DNA of 64,000 nt, taken from contig NC_092567.1 of the NCBI RefSeq assembly GCF_037975245.1, positions 1,585,714-1,649,713 of the forward strand, read 5' to 3'. The position numbers were made by a program, and so were the translations under genes. This DNA is from Apostichopus japonicus. Taxonomy: Eukaryota; Echinodermata; Holothuroidea; Aspidochirotida; Stichopodidae. How positions within the stretch are numbered: the stretch's first letter is position 1; the number at the start of each line of letters is the position of its first letter. Below are positions 14,401 through 24,800 of this stretch, in pieces. The notes beneath the pieces are model-generated. The model ran no database searches and was not told the origin of the DNA. It was given only the letters and a program-made list of their open reading frames with translations.

Positions 14401-16104
14401 TATTTGCTGTGTTGTGCATTCCTTAGAATTGTGATGCCATGGTGTGTTCTGAAAAGAGAGTGTAACATAAATAAAAGAATTCTCATATTCTTGCATTTTG
14501 TTTAGCAATCTGTATTGTTAGCATTGCTAGTGTGATAATCACCTATAATAAAGTCTTGATTACTGTACATTAAATTTCTGCAAGTACAGAACTGGATAAA
14601 TATGAATATAACATTACTGTATGCACTGCACAGTACCATCTAGCAAAGAGTATGTGCCAACTTCAATGTTGACTAGACTATGTTTTGAAATTTTGTACGC
14701 ACATGTACAGTATATCAAAGAGAAAAACAGGAACATAAAAATTTACAGTACAATACTGTAGAATTATAATATGTATGCACCTAGAGATAGCGTAATTTGG
14801 TAGTTGAAATTCTATTACTTTCTTACTGTTAGTTCATAAAATATACATCTATTTAAGATGGGTATGGAAATGTGTTATTATTTTTGTTTGCTACTAATTT
14901 GATGTGTTAGGCATTTATTTGAAACATATTCAAAGAAAAAGTTTTTTCCAGTACTTTTCTTTTAAATCACAATAAAAGAAGTGAAAAATCTAGTATTTCT
15001 CCTTTAACTCTTATGTTAAGTGACCTAACCAAGTGACCAAGTAGAAACCGTACTGAGCCCTATAGCACCAGTGCCTAACGGCCTGGTAAATAGCCACTAC
15101 CTTTTCACTTAGGCTAAGTAAACTTGTATGCAGCCAGCAGGGTAGGAATAAATTTTCTTTAAAAAAAATCATTTATTTAGGCTTAACGTTAGGGGCCTAA
15201 TATTAGGCTAAGCCTATTTTCGTTTTAACCAGCACCCATTAATTTAAAAAAAAAATTTTTGTTTAACCTAAAGTTGGCACTCTCTGACTAGGCTAGCCTA
15301 ACTTAGTAAAATTTAGTAAAATTTTACTAGGACTACACTACTCGTAACCAGTGCCACAATAGACGTAGTATGGTCACTTCGAAGTTCGGACACCTAAGCC
15401 TTGAAACACCCCAAAACTAAATCTTCTCGTATAAATCACATGAAAATATACTGGACATGGTGGGAGAAATATGTTATAGTAAGATACACGGCCTAACTTT
15501 CTTTCCTGCAAACTGTTTTTACTTTGTATTCCAAGAAGATTCTTCGTTATTGTGGAACTGGTATTTCTTTGCTAGAGTATTGTGAAGTTCGGACACCCAA
15601 CCTACAGTGTTGCGCTGGTGATAAAATTGGTGGCGCAGTTGCTCTTTCAGTAATTATAACAGACTTCATAGATCTCCGTCATTTTATTGACAAATATGTA
15701 AGTACTTTCTTGCACACGGGTCATTTTGGAGAGAAAATAACTGTAGCTTTATAGTGTTTGGTGAAATTTGGCTCTTCCTGTAGGATTTCATGGTGAAATC
15801 GTGTATTTCTTAGGGTGTCCGAACTTGGCAATACTGACTATACATGTACGACAGTCTGACAGTAGTGTAGCCTAGGCCCCAAACTTGGCCATAGTATTTC
15901 TATACTAGGCTATAGCCTACTGTACTACAACTGTACTAGGCATAGCCTAGTATAATATTTGTTAATAGACACTCTCTCTATGACTGAGTATAACTATGAG
16001 TATGAATCGATTAAAAACTGCTTTTTAATATTACCTTCGAGCAATGATATAACTTCTTCCGCAAATCCTTTACTTGCCAAACACGTTCTCAATGTTTCTG
16101 CCAT
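2448..16104 (-). CDS. SAM-domain protein, SAMD3-like (11 exons, 520 aa), carried by the transposon
   Basis: Eleven exons with GT/AG borders and fully consistent phases: 16104-16035, 11137-10995, 10786-10640, 10225-10080, 10003-9971 (33 nt), 9585-9492, 8525-8355, 7540-7379, 3962-3812, 3412-3291 and 2771-2448 (stop TAG). They sum to 1563 nt, or 520 residues plus stop. Exons 1-2 encode a SAM domain (residues about 1-60: start MAETLRTCLASKGF, then DLREVGVTSFGVRRKL). Further on are a QRRILVRI block, YPTTNQ followed by a FPTLQD motif, an ILQKFPRF motif and a C-terminal FFIVVDR block. Vertebrate SAMD3, as I remember it, has the same order and about the same length; fish genomes hold many such copies. 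The biochemical role is unknown. A DNA-binding or transposase-partner role, like plant TNPA, is inference. The 4.9-kb intron 1 contains the transposase on the same strand, so the two may share a promoter near 16.1 kb. No stop or frameshift was seen in any exon. Confidence 0.82.
4085..4455. mobile_element. hAT-type MITE, 371 bp, with perfect 8-bp target duplication
   Basis: The ends are CAGTGGCGTAGGAA and TTCCTATGCCCTTG, imperfect inverted repeats. The 8-bp direct repeat ATTGATTG flanks both sides (4077-4084 and 4456-4463). The inside is rich in G and C runs. It lies in the intron between exons 9 and 8 of the SAM-domain gene. Confidence 0.85.
4680..7231. mobile_element. Nested non-autonomous CACTA element, 2.55 kb
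   Basis: The termini are CACTGAAAA (4680) and TTTTCAGTG (7231), the CACTR end typical of the CACTA/CMC superfamily, with a 2-bp TT duplication (4678-4679, 7232-7233). About 300-400 bp at each end are packed with copies of ACTAAG, TTAGTCGG and GGACTAA in both orientations, the expected subterminal transposase-binding repeats. No transposase frame is visible in its middle; short frames near 6.5-6.8 kb are unremarkable. It lies in an intron of the SAM-domain gene. Confidence 0.85.
8555..9202. mobile_element. hAT-like non-autonomous element
   Basis: The left end is TAGGGATGCACCAGAAC and the right end GTTCTACTGCATCCTA, near-perfect inverted repeats of a well-known hAT terminal type. Inside are inverted CCAGAACC/GGTTCCGG phrases. 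No clean 8-bp duplication was found, so the borders are approximate. It sits in an intron of the SAM-domain gene. Confidence 0.65.
9763..9870 (+). repeat. Tandem duplication of about 55 bp
   Basis: Two near-identical copies contain CAGTTATGTTAAACCCC, then CCTTCATTAATATGCATGAC. No gene was recognised. It lies in an intron of the SAM-domain gene. Confidence 0.8.
11743..14267 (-). pseudogene. CACTA/EnSpm-like transposase with N-terminal C2H2 fingers, one frame break
   Basis: Two adjoining minus-strand frames make one protein of about 840 residues. The first (14267-13800, 155 aa, ATG start) carries two C2H2 fingers: CVLCQEH...YHLHALH near residues 5-27 and ICGQDGCLKTF...HIRMTH near 37-61, then an acidic stretch. 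The second (13803-11743, 686 codons) has no ATG at its head (TTG; first Met is codon 9). It is open back to a stop at 13830, so the frames overlap by about 28 nt and differ by one base. The second frame holds the hallmarks of CACTA transposases: a YDDVEVTNPIGSKAG block (Asp 147/148), ADTLAAHDILGF (Asp 242/248) followed by CRLC, and FDIMHDMLEG (Asp 328, Glu 335). These acidic residues are the likely DDE triad, by inference. The break may be a decayed or mis-sequenced base, or an unseen intron; no clear slippery heptamer was found. It lies wholly within intron 1 of the SAM-domain gene. Confidence 0.8.
15382..15826. mobile_element. Short inverted-repeat element (MITE), about 445 bp
   Basis: The ends AAGTTCGGACACCTAAG and CTTAGGGTGTCCGAACTT are inverted copies. 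A third copy (GAAGTTCGGACACCC) lies inside near 15582. The target duplication is unclear. It is located in intron 1 of the SAM-domain gene, upstream of the transposase. Confidence 0.7.
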
Positions 16105-16421
16105 TATATTCTCGTGGAAACTTAAAAGCGGCTAGTTTTTAAGAAGCGTATATTCCCTCGGTTGTTCGTCTAAGATGGACTTTCGATTCAACGTACGCGG
16201 GCAAATGTAGATTAGGAACACGTCATTGATTTGGACAGACCGGATTGGTTAAACCGTTCAGTCTTTGCATGGACTGAAATAAAATTGAGCACGTGACAAA
16301 ATACAATGATGTTATTGGGTATTGCATTCAGTCTATTGCAGGCTGAATTTCGTTCGGAACCAATTCCAGTCTTAACGTCTGGAAATCGGTCTTATGGACT
16401 GAAATAAATTTCAGTCAAACC

Positions 16422-16455
16422 TTAGACTGAAATTTCAGTCTAAGAATTTAAGAGA

Positions 16456-16456
<1 letters not shown>
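16422..16456 (-). repeat. Right terminal inverted repeat of the 16-kb element
   Basis: This 35-bp arm matches the left end perfectly. Looser GACTGAAA copies lie just inside it (about 16255-16420). A TA repeat follows outside. Confidence 0.9.
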
Positions 16457-16490
<34 letters not shown>

Positions 16491-18239
16491 TCAATATCTT
16501 ATTTTTCATTCCTTCCTTTCTTTAATTACTTCCATTTTAGAGATATGTCATATCTAAAGAACAAATGAATAGTGCAGGTTTTTAAGAACTATATTTCAGA
16601 TATACTAAGAAAGTTAAAGTAACTACAGATGTTAGTTACCCATAATATATGGGTGGAGGCACGTGAGTAAAGTTAACTATTAGTAGTTTGTAGTTTACAT
16701 TTTGTACAATTTTGTTGACGTTTTTATTCTGTATGAATATGTACTACTTTCGGCTCTTCATTTGACGCCATTTGTGAACAGTCTAAAACGTTTGTAAAGA
16801 TAAGCGTGAATGACAAATGTGATTCCGGGCGGGAGAACTACAGGTCGGAATGTAAAGTTGCACCAATGAACTGAAAACTGAGTCATCAAAGAGCTTGGCG
16901 AAGTTTCAACGAATGGAGTTGGGCGTATTGTGCACGGTTAAAACAGGTTTAAATCGCTTGATTTTAAATGTTATTGAAATATGATCAATGTATCTATGTA
17001 ATGAGATTTGCTGTAAACAAAGCAGTCTCTTAGTATTTTACCACAATAATGTGTTTTATTCCTCGATAAAGTCGTTACGTTTACACAGGCGGTGTATATT
17101 TAACGCGTATGATCATAAACACTTACTTATTGCTTGTATCCAAAATTATAGTTTACATATAACAATTTAAACTGAACGTGAAGTTACCATCATGTGGCTA
17201 AGGTAAATTGCACCATTTTATAAAGGAGGATATGTTTCATATCTGAACGTTCTTCTTATACGACACGGCTTTAACGTGCTACGTACAGTAAATCAATAAA
17301 TCAACGGATTTCGTGTTTCAAAGAGAATTAGTTAATGGCTGCTTCCTCTTCACCAATGCTTCTTACATGTTGCCTGTTCTAATTTACGTTAATAGATGCA
17401 AAGAGTGCATCATTTACTGTGTGAATTTTTTTGGTTGCTTTTTATTTTCATCAATACAATTATAAAACCTATCATCAATGGTACAAGATTCATCAGACCA
17501 AACATTGATGTCTGAAAAATATCATAAAGCAGGTTTCACAAGACAACCACATTAACATCACTACTTGAAAAAAATAAATAACTGGACAATTTGTCATTAT
17601 TCCTTCGCTACCTTTCCTTGGCGGAAAAGAACGATATCACAAAGCACGACTCAATTAATAGTCTGTTTGCAGAAACGCTTCGGGTTTGCGTGATTAATCA
17701 TATTAGTACCTAAATCGAATGTAGGCATTGCATGGTAACAATGTGTTTGGTGAATTTGCTGCAGAAAAACTCGCGCCGGTTTCCCTGCAGCAAAAAAGTA
17801 ACGATGGAATCGTTAAGGTCTCAATAGCAACCAATAATCCATACTTCATATAAGCAGTACACAAGTATTTGGCTGCATTTGCAAATAATTAGTAAATTTG
17901 TCCATTTTCTTTGATGAAAAAATGATTGTAACTACCAAAATTAAAATGATTGTAACTTAAAAAAACATTGTAAACTATGGGTACTTGTCAAGATAGTCTC
18001 TTCGTAGTGTTCGATTCTGACACTATATACCAGGCGCACACCATCTATAGATATTTCAGTCAGTACCGGACACAACTAAGGGGAACATGTTGTTTCGATT
18101 TGCAGTTAGTTTCTAAGACTATAAAGGAAACACTAATCCCACACGAATCGTCTCATGATATAACGAAAATTAGAACGAAGCTCTGGCGAAATTCTTCTCA
18201 TTAAATGACAATTCCGAATTTATTCAATACAATTTCTGT
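16457..18239. other. Intergenic stretch outside the large transposon
   Basis: Beyond the TA repeat (to 16487) I see no exon chain, RNA gene or recognisable repeat here. Confidence 0.5.
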
Positions 18240-18660
18240 AACACAATTCGATTCGTTTTAAGTGTAAAGACCTCAACATCAGAAATGGCCATTGCAAAGA
18301 CCCTGGCTGTTCTTAATAATCGAGATTCTCTCTCTATTCTATACTCTCTGTACTTGCTGCCAGTCAAGTATACAATCCTGTTAAGATAACTTCATTAGTT
18401 CACTATTGTTTTTTCGGAACGCCCCCGTTCACCTGAGTAATTGTATTGTTCGCCATGCCCCTACCCGATTACTACGCTCTGACGTTTACAACTTGCTTCG
18501 TATCCCTAGGTTTAAAACTGAAATTGGTAAAATACGCTTTGAATATTGCGGCCCCTACTCGCTTCTCTTAAACACTCGTGGTATCACAGATCTAGCTAAC
18601 TTAAAATCTAGCCTATTTCTATCTAGCCTGTTCATATTTAGCTATAACTGTTTTTCTTAA
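18240..18660 (+). pseudogene. Degraded 3' end of a LINE reverse-transcriptase ORF
   Basis: Plus-strand fragments read LYLLPVKYTI, then (18406-18660) a C-terminal piece with PRFKTEIGKIRFEYCGPYS. This matches the usual C-terminus of CR1/RTE-type LINE proteins (LHWLPV+YRI ... GK.SF...GP..WN.LP). Frame changes and the loss of the WN/LP residues show it is dead. The 5' part is absent. Confidence 0.6.
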
Positions 18661-19629
18661 CTTATCAGAAAATATCTTCACGGATTTTGTCAAGACCAAT
18701 TCACCCTTAGATCCCAATTGCTCAGTCATTACCTGTATCGCTTTGATTTGCCCTGTGTCAAGCAAAGGGGACACTTGATTGAAGTTAGATTACTTGTATA
18801 ATCCACTCCTGCTTCTCTGGTTTCATCGTAGACTATATATCCCTATAGTGAACCCATTGGTCATTTAATTCATTACTTTATACACAGTACGCACTGTATT
18901 GATTGTGTATAAAGAAGCTCCAAAAAGATATCTTTCGCTACTGATATTTCGGGCGATGCGCGCCTGCCACTGTGTCATGGCGTAGTCCAGGTTTCCTAAC
19001 TATTGATCTGTGGTATAGAGGAGGTGAAAGATTTACTGAGATATAGTTGGGTTGGTGGTTGATCGAATTATCAATCAATTCTCAACGGGGTAACACATGC
19101 AAGTTATTGATCACTGTGTTGTAATTTCATCGGCGTGTGCTCTCCACCTATATTTGAATCAAAATGTTCATCTCTTACATAAATGAACACAGTGACCTAC
19201 CATGCATGGAAGCACGGGGCATCCTCTCCACACTGGTGGTGGTGGTGTGTGTGAGGGGTGGGGGGTTCTCTGCTCTGTCGACTGGAGCGACATTAAATGA
19301 ATGATGTTGTAGGACGAAATTTGGTAGAGGCTGGAGGTGTGGATGGATGGGGAGGGGGGGGGGGATGAGAAAGAGGATAGAGCAAACCCCTCTCGGGGTT
19401 ATCAAATGCATTGCGACGTGCTATAAAGACGGAGAGGACTTTGGAATGTCCCAGTGAAGATGTTATATTTGATGAGATAGACGAGATGAGAGAGTTATCG
19501 TTCGAAGTAGACATGTGAAGGTCAACAAGGAGAACTATAAAGGAAAATTGATTCGATCCTCAAATCCATTCGCTCGCCTGATAACTTCCCAAAACACCAG
19601 TTAGGCCCGTATAGAACCAATTCAGACCC

Positions 19630-20627
19630 CCGGGCGAATTTTTTTCCCAAACAGGTTTGCAATTACGGAATTTTCAGCTAATCAGATTGCTCGTGACGTC
19701 AGCATAAATAATAACCATCGCTTGGAAGTTCGAAGACATATACTGAGTTACACACTGACACTTGATTGAGTCTAGTTAAGGGGTTTCCCTTCAAACGCCC
19801 TAACTTTACTTTTAATGCTTGGATTACATGTTGACCTCACTTATGATACATACGCTACATTCTATTTGGTTCGTGTTTACGTTATCCACGATTCGTAAGC
19901 CGTTCTATTGAAATCAGAATTCATTTCGGTGATTGGGTAGGCCTACACTAAAAGCAACTTCACGACGCGAGTTCACGAGTCTTGAGTGAATATAGTACGC
20001 AAGACAGTATAGTGTATAGTGTGATATATTTCCGTCACTGTACTGTGTACAGAGTTTAATGCTTGGATTACATGTTGACCTCACTTATGATACATACGCT
20101 ACATTCTATTCGGTTCGTGTTTACGTTATCCACGTTTCGTGAACAGTTCTATTGAAATCAGAATTCGTTTCGTGGATTGGGTAGGCCTACACTAAAAGCA
20201 ATTTCACTACGCGAGTTCACGAGTCTTGTGTGAGTATACGCAAAACAATATAGTGTATAGTATGATATATTTCCGTCACTGCATTGTGTACAGAGTTATA
20301 ATACATATAGGCCCACAGCGCATGTGAGATGTACCCTGTACGAAACTTTCACTGTGCGATGTTATCGATTAATGCCTTCACAGAAAACTTCCATCAAAGT
20401 AGATCATACGATACTAGTGTGCTAAATATGTCTTAACCAATTCCAAACATATCTAAATATATGTACGAAAAGCTACGGGTAATTTTGAACGGATATATCT
20501 TCGTTGCAACAAATGGATGCAGAACCTTGAAGTGAAGGTTTCTATGGTGATGACGTAACTGTTCCGACCAATCATGGACGACTATTAACGCACACTTGCA
20601 AACCTGTTGGGAAAAAAATGCGCCCCA
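19630..20627. mobile_element. Foldback element with internal tandem duplication
   Basis: The arms at about 19630-19662 and 20596-20627 are inverted copies of roughly 32 bp sharing TTTCCCAA.CAGGTTTGCAA. The interior holds a direct duplication of about 246 bp (19811-20056 and 20057-20300, each starting with TTAATGCTTGGATTACATG). No coding sequence was seen. Borders and class are uncertain. Confidence 0.6.
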
Positions 20628-20639
20628 CGGGGCGATTAT

Positions 20640-21826
20640 GTCAAATGATCTCATTTATGACTTTATCAGTCCCTTGGCTGTATCGCCCTGACCCGCTCTG
20701 ACACGTACATTCACACACAGACACACACTCTCTCCGCCAGCATGACTGCATAGGTTACGATTATCATCGAAACCAAAAGTGGTTTGGTAGGCATTCGTGC
20801 GTTGCTGAATTTATCTATATTTATGGAGACAAAGTTTTTTACATAAACCTTATGAGACAGAGAATACAGGTTGGGGTACTTTATTAGAAAAGTCACCCAG
20901 GAAAGAACCTGGGCACGAAAACCAAACTACTGAACGACAGATCCGCTCTCAACCCTATTCCCCTTGCATTGGGACTGTGACTGTGTGATCATCGTCGGGT
21001 ACGGTGTGTATCACCATTCCCCTCGAAAGGGAACAGATACTACACAGGTTGAGGTATCGACTCATACACTGATGAAGAACTGGTACACGAATGATATGAA
21101 AATACTCATTGTGGTACTTGTCATATTTAAGCTTAAGCTATGAAATTTTATTACCCTCAATGTTACCTTCTATGTTATATAACAGATTTAACCTTGACGT
21201 TATCCACTCACACTGCTAAGCATTCTACTAAAACTATAGCATTCAAAAAGTCGGTCGTGACACTTTTAAGGGTTTCAAAAACTATATATTGGAGAGTCGC
21301 CACAACATTCTAAACATATATCCGAATAGATATTCGTGGGCGAAATGCAATATAATCTTAAACTTAAAAAGTGTCAAAACTTAATCTTAGTCTGCAACTC
21401 AGCAGGCTTATTCGTAGAATAAAATTATTCGTAGAATAACTCTCCAATATCGGGTAACCAAGGTAATATAGGTGAAAATGTGGGAGGGCTGAGGGGGTGT
21501 GGGGAGGAGGAGAAAACCAATATCGTAAAATATCAGAACTATGCTTCAAACACGGTCTTCTGCAAGTTATTTATAAAAGTTCAATAATTACAAATATTCT
21601 GATAACTTTGTGTGAGTTTTACTCTGAATGGACGCTATTCTACTGAATGTTGACATTTTCATGGTACGAAGTCGATCTAACTATAGTATCTGAGTACATG
21701 TAATGCAACTCTGGAACAACAAACAAGAATCCATCCCATAAAACCATTGTACGTTCCTTTGCATGATTCATGTGCTTTATTCTCCTTTTCCACTCTCATT
21801 CTCTGACCTAAGAGACTTCATTTCCA
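20640..21826. other. 3' flank of the adhesion GPCR gene, no gene seen
   Basis: Only short, low-complexity reading frames occur here. It probably includes the 3' UTR of the minus-strand GPCR just below 21827, but no clear polyadenylation signal could be assigned. Confidence 0.4.
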
Positions 21827-24800
21827 CTATTTGTTGTTCTCCATATCTGACATTGGTATAGTCCGACTATTACGTGTCGTCGTCGTTGTGGAGCGAACAG
21901 TCCAGTCACTCTTGACCGACTGAGGACGTACTTTGGCTCGAAGTCGATGACGAACCTATAAAATGACCAGATATGTAAACAAATATATATAAAAGTACCT
22001 TTGTGGCACATACGCTATTTTCTGAAGCAGAAGCTTCTGTCGGAAGTGTTAAAACGACCAATCAGTGAGAAGTCTGCAGCAAAATACAAATACGACTTCT
22101 TACAGGTTTGCGCTGTTAACAAGGGAATATTATATGTTATATTACACACCTCGGTTTTGCTGTCGACATTTTATTCTGGGTAGCAACTTAAAACGAACGT
22201 ATCGATAACAACGTGACTTTGACGATTGCAAAATCTAAAACGAAATCGAACTAGCTATTATTCAAGGTAAGGAAATGGATCTAATAAATTAGCTTAATAT
22301 AAATGTGAAAGTTTAATTGATGATAGTTATGCAAAATAATGGTTACTATTAATGCAATCAATAATTTATCACCACACTTGTAACCCAAACCGGTAAAATA
22401 ATCAGCACGATAAAACATCGTATAACTTGCTGGCTCATTTCCGTATAGAACAGTAGGAATGTTTGGCCTACCTCTTGGTTACCCACGATGTGTATGAGAA
22501 AAATCCACAGCCCCTGCGGAAGCAGTATGAATGAAATAAAGACTTACTATCGTGAATAATAAAAAATGAACTTTGAAATAAATTATAAACTCTTCTCTTT
22601 CAATTAGCAAGTTAGTCAATGGGTGTCATGGAGCAAATTTGGGCATCATAAAGGCAGGGTTGAATGTAGTACGGTGCATACAGGAAAGGTAATATATGCT
22701 GTGCCAGTTTAACTAAGACATGACTATGTAACAAACAAAACGACTGATCTAGTTAGTTTACACTTTTCTCATTTATCAATGCGAATGAACTGCCATACAT
22801 TCCATGTAATATTAATGTAGCCGGATGAGTAGATCCAACTGTGCAATGAATATGCATGTAGACGAGTAAGAGAACTAAAAGGAGGTGAATTCCGTCCTTT
22901 TATATATATAGGTTTACACACATACTGTTCGTGCCATATTTCATCAATGTCTAAATATACATCGTCAGCTCCTTCCACTGGTTACGTTAACAACTGTAAT
23001 TAATACTGTGATTTTTGTAAGGAATATCGGAATCAGTTCGTTAATTGAAGAGTTAGATAGATGGAACAGATCGGCCGTTATTATGATTAGTTTGTTTACG
23101 ATGTATAGAATACATTTAACTCAGAACTTGAAACGTTATAGACAGAAAGTTATAAGAGCTTGATATTGGCATATAAAATATATAAATGTTTACCTAGATG
23201 ACGTACCTACTGAGAATTGTCAACTTTTTGTTAGGAGGGGGAGGGGGGGGGTACTCTTCGAATATATTAGCAAAAGCACACTTACATCGAACTTTATTTT
23301 GTGATACGTGTTCATAAAATTGTTCAAGATAACATACGAAAAGACTAAACACATATTGGTCTTCAAGAAACCTGCAGCTTAAATCATTTCTTCATATTGT
23401 GGCCATCATGGATGGTTAATATTCGTCTTGACTAAATAAGTTATAACCACTACGTCTTTTCCGTTTCTATATGAGCACGGTAATTTTACGATATGTACAG
23501 CACATGACCATCGTTACTCTGTAACAAAATAATGAAACGGTCACTAAAAGTAAAGATAAAGAACATACATTGACATTCTGGAAACCAAAGTTACCTGAAA
23601 ACCGTTAAAGATGTTGAACAAGTAATCAAACACAACCAGACTAGAATTGAGGGCGAAGAAAGCCAATAACCAAGGTAAACCTATCAGTGGTAACATGAGT
23701 AACAAAGTCTTCGCTGTAGTCCTGAAACCATGGTAAAAAGAGAGGGTAAATAAACATTAATAACAAGATAAGTCAAACACTTAAACACGTTGAGAATTCA
23801 CAACACTGAATCGGTACCAATTTAATGAAAGACGAAAAACATTTACTACATGTCAAGCACTAGCTTCGTATTACCTATGTATTTAATATCGTTCGGCTCC
23901 CCTTGGATAGTAAACATGATAAGATTGACCACAGTAGAGTGAGTTTACTCATTTGGTTACGAGCCTTACACTAACGTGAATAGAGTTAGTAAAACTGTTG
24001 TAAAGCCTACACCTATATTTCTTGAAATGATATTATTCATAAATGTCTTCGTTTAGCTTCGGATACTTTCAACTTTTATTGGAAATATTTCTTATTTTAT
24101 CGAAACTTATTGTTTAATTACCTTTTTTTTCTTAGATTTGGTTTCAGTTTATATTTCCTTCATTGTTTATAAAATACGAACTATATTCTTGCTTCTGTGT
24201 CTGTGTCCGTTTTATATTTTAATTTCTCTAATTTAATGTCCCAATTTCTTCGGGTGTGGGTGGGGTCGGGTGGGTTGCTCTCATGGATTCATTTTACGCA
24301 CTTTATTGCTTTTGTCTCGGGACGGAATCAGTACTTTATATGTTACCTCGATCTGGATATCTTCACATCAGTAATATTTCTATCGATCAGTTTGTTGATT
24401 TCGTATAATACAGCAAGAAGTAGAACCAGATTTACCTGTAAATCATTAAAAAAAAAATACTACAACCATCTCGGATTGTTTAATGCTCTAATTATGACGT
24501 GTATGCTTTCTGAGTAATATGTTTTCCAATATCTTATACATGCACAAATCAAATGAGGAAATTTAATCAAGCTTATTGCCAAAGAGGAAGTGATTAACTA
24601 GTGTCTTCAGTTTACAATAACATAATATAAACAAATCAACAAGCAAGATAAATAAGCAGCTGTTTGGGGTTCAGCTAACAACGTATGGTTGAGTCACCTC
24701 AGAACATGAAATCAGGCTTGATAACTTACCCCGATAATGATTCCGGTTGGAATAATGAAGGCCAAGATTTTAGTTCCATCTACCGGTAGCCAACAGCTAA

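Larger units (their letters stand above)
304..16456. mobile_element. 16.15-kb autonomous CACTA/EnSpm-like DNA transposon with 35-bp TIRs
   Basis: The ends are perfect 35-bp inverted repeats at 304-338 and 16422-16456, starting CTCTCTTAAATTC at the outside and ending in a 22-bp palindrome (TTAGACTGAAA mirrored). Both ends abut TA-dinucleotide runs (about 287-303 and 16457-16487), so the target was a TA microsatellite and the exact duplication cannot be read. Inside each end lie many direct and inverted copies of GACTGAAA, as in the subterminal repeats of CACTA elements. The unit encodes a transposase and a SAM-domain gene, both on the minus strand. The outer termini do not begin CACTA/CACTG, so the superfamily assignment rests on the transposase, not on the ends. 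It hosts several younger insertions, so it is not recent. Confidence 0.75.

Noticed and set aside
17977-18204. 75-codon plus-strand frame next to the LINE remnant
   Set aside because: No similarity to any LINE domain could be recognised, so it was not added to the pseudogene.
24197-24517. Plus-strand frame of 106 codons
   Set aside because: It lies in a GPCR intron, has low-complexity content and no recognisable domain; the supported exons here are on the other strand.
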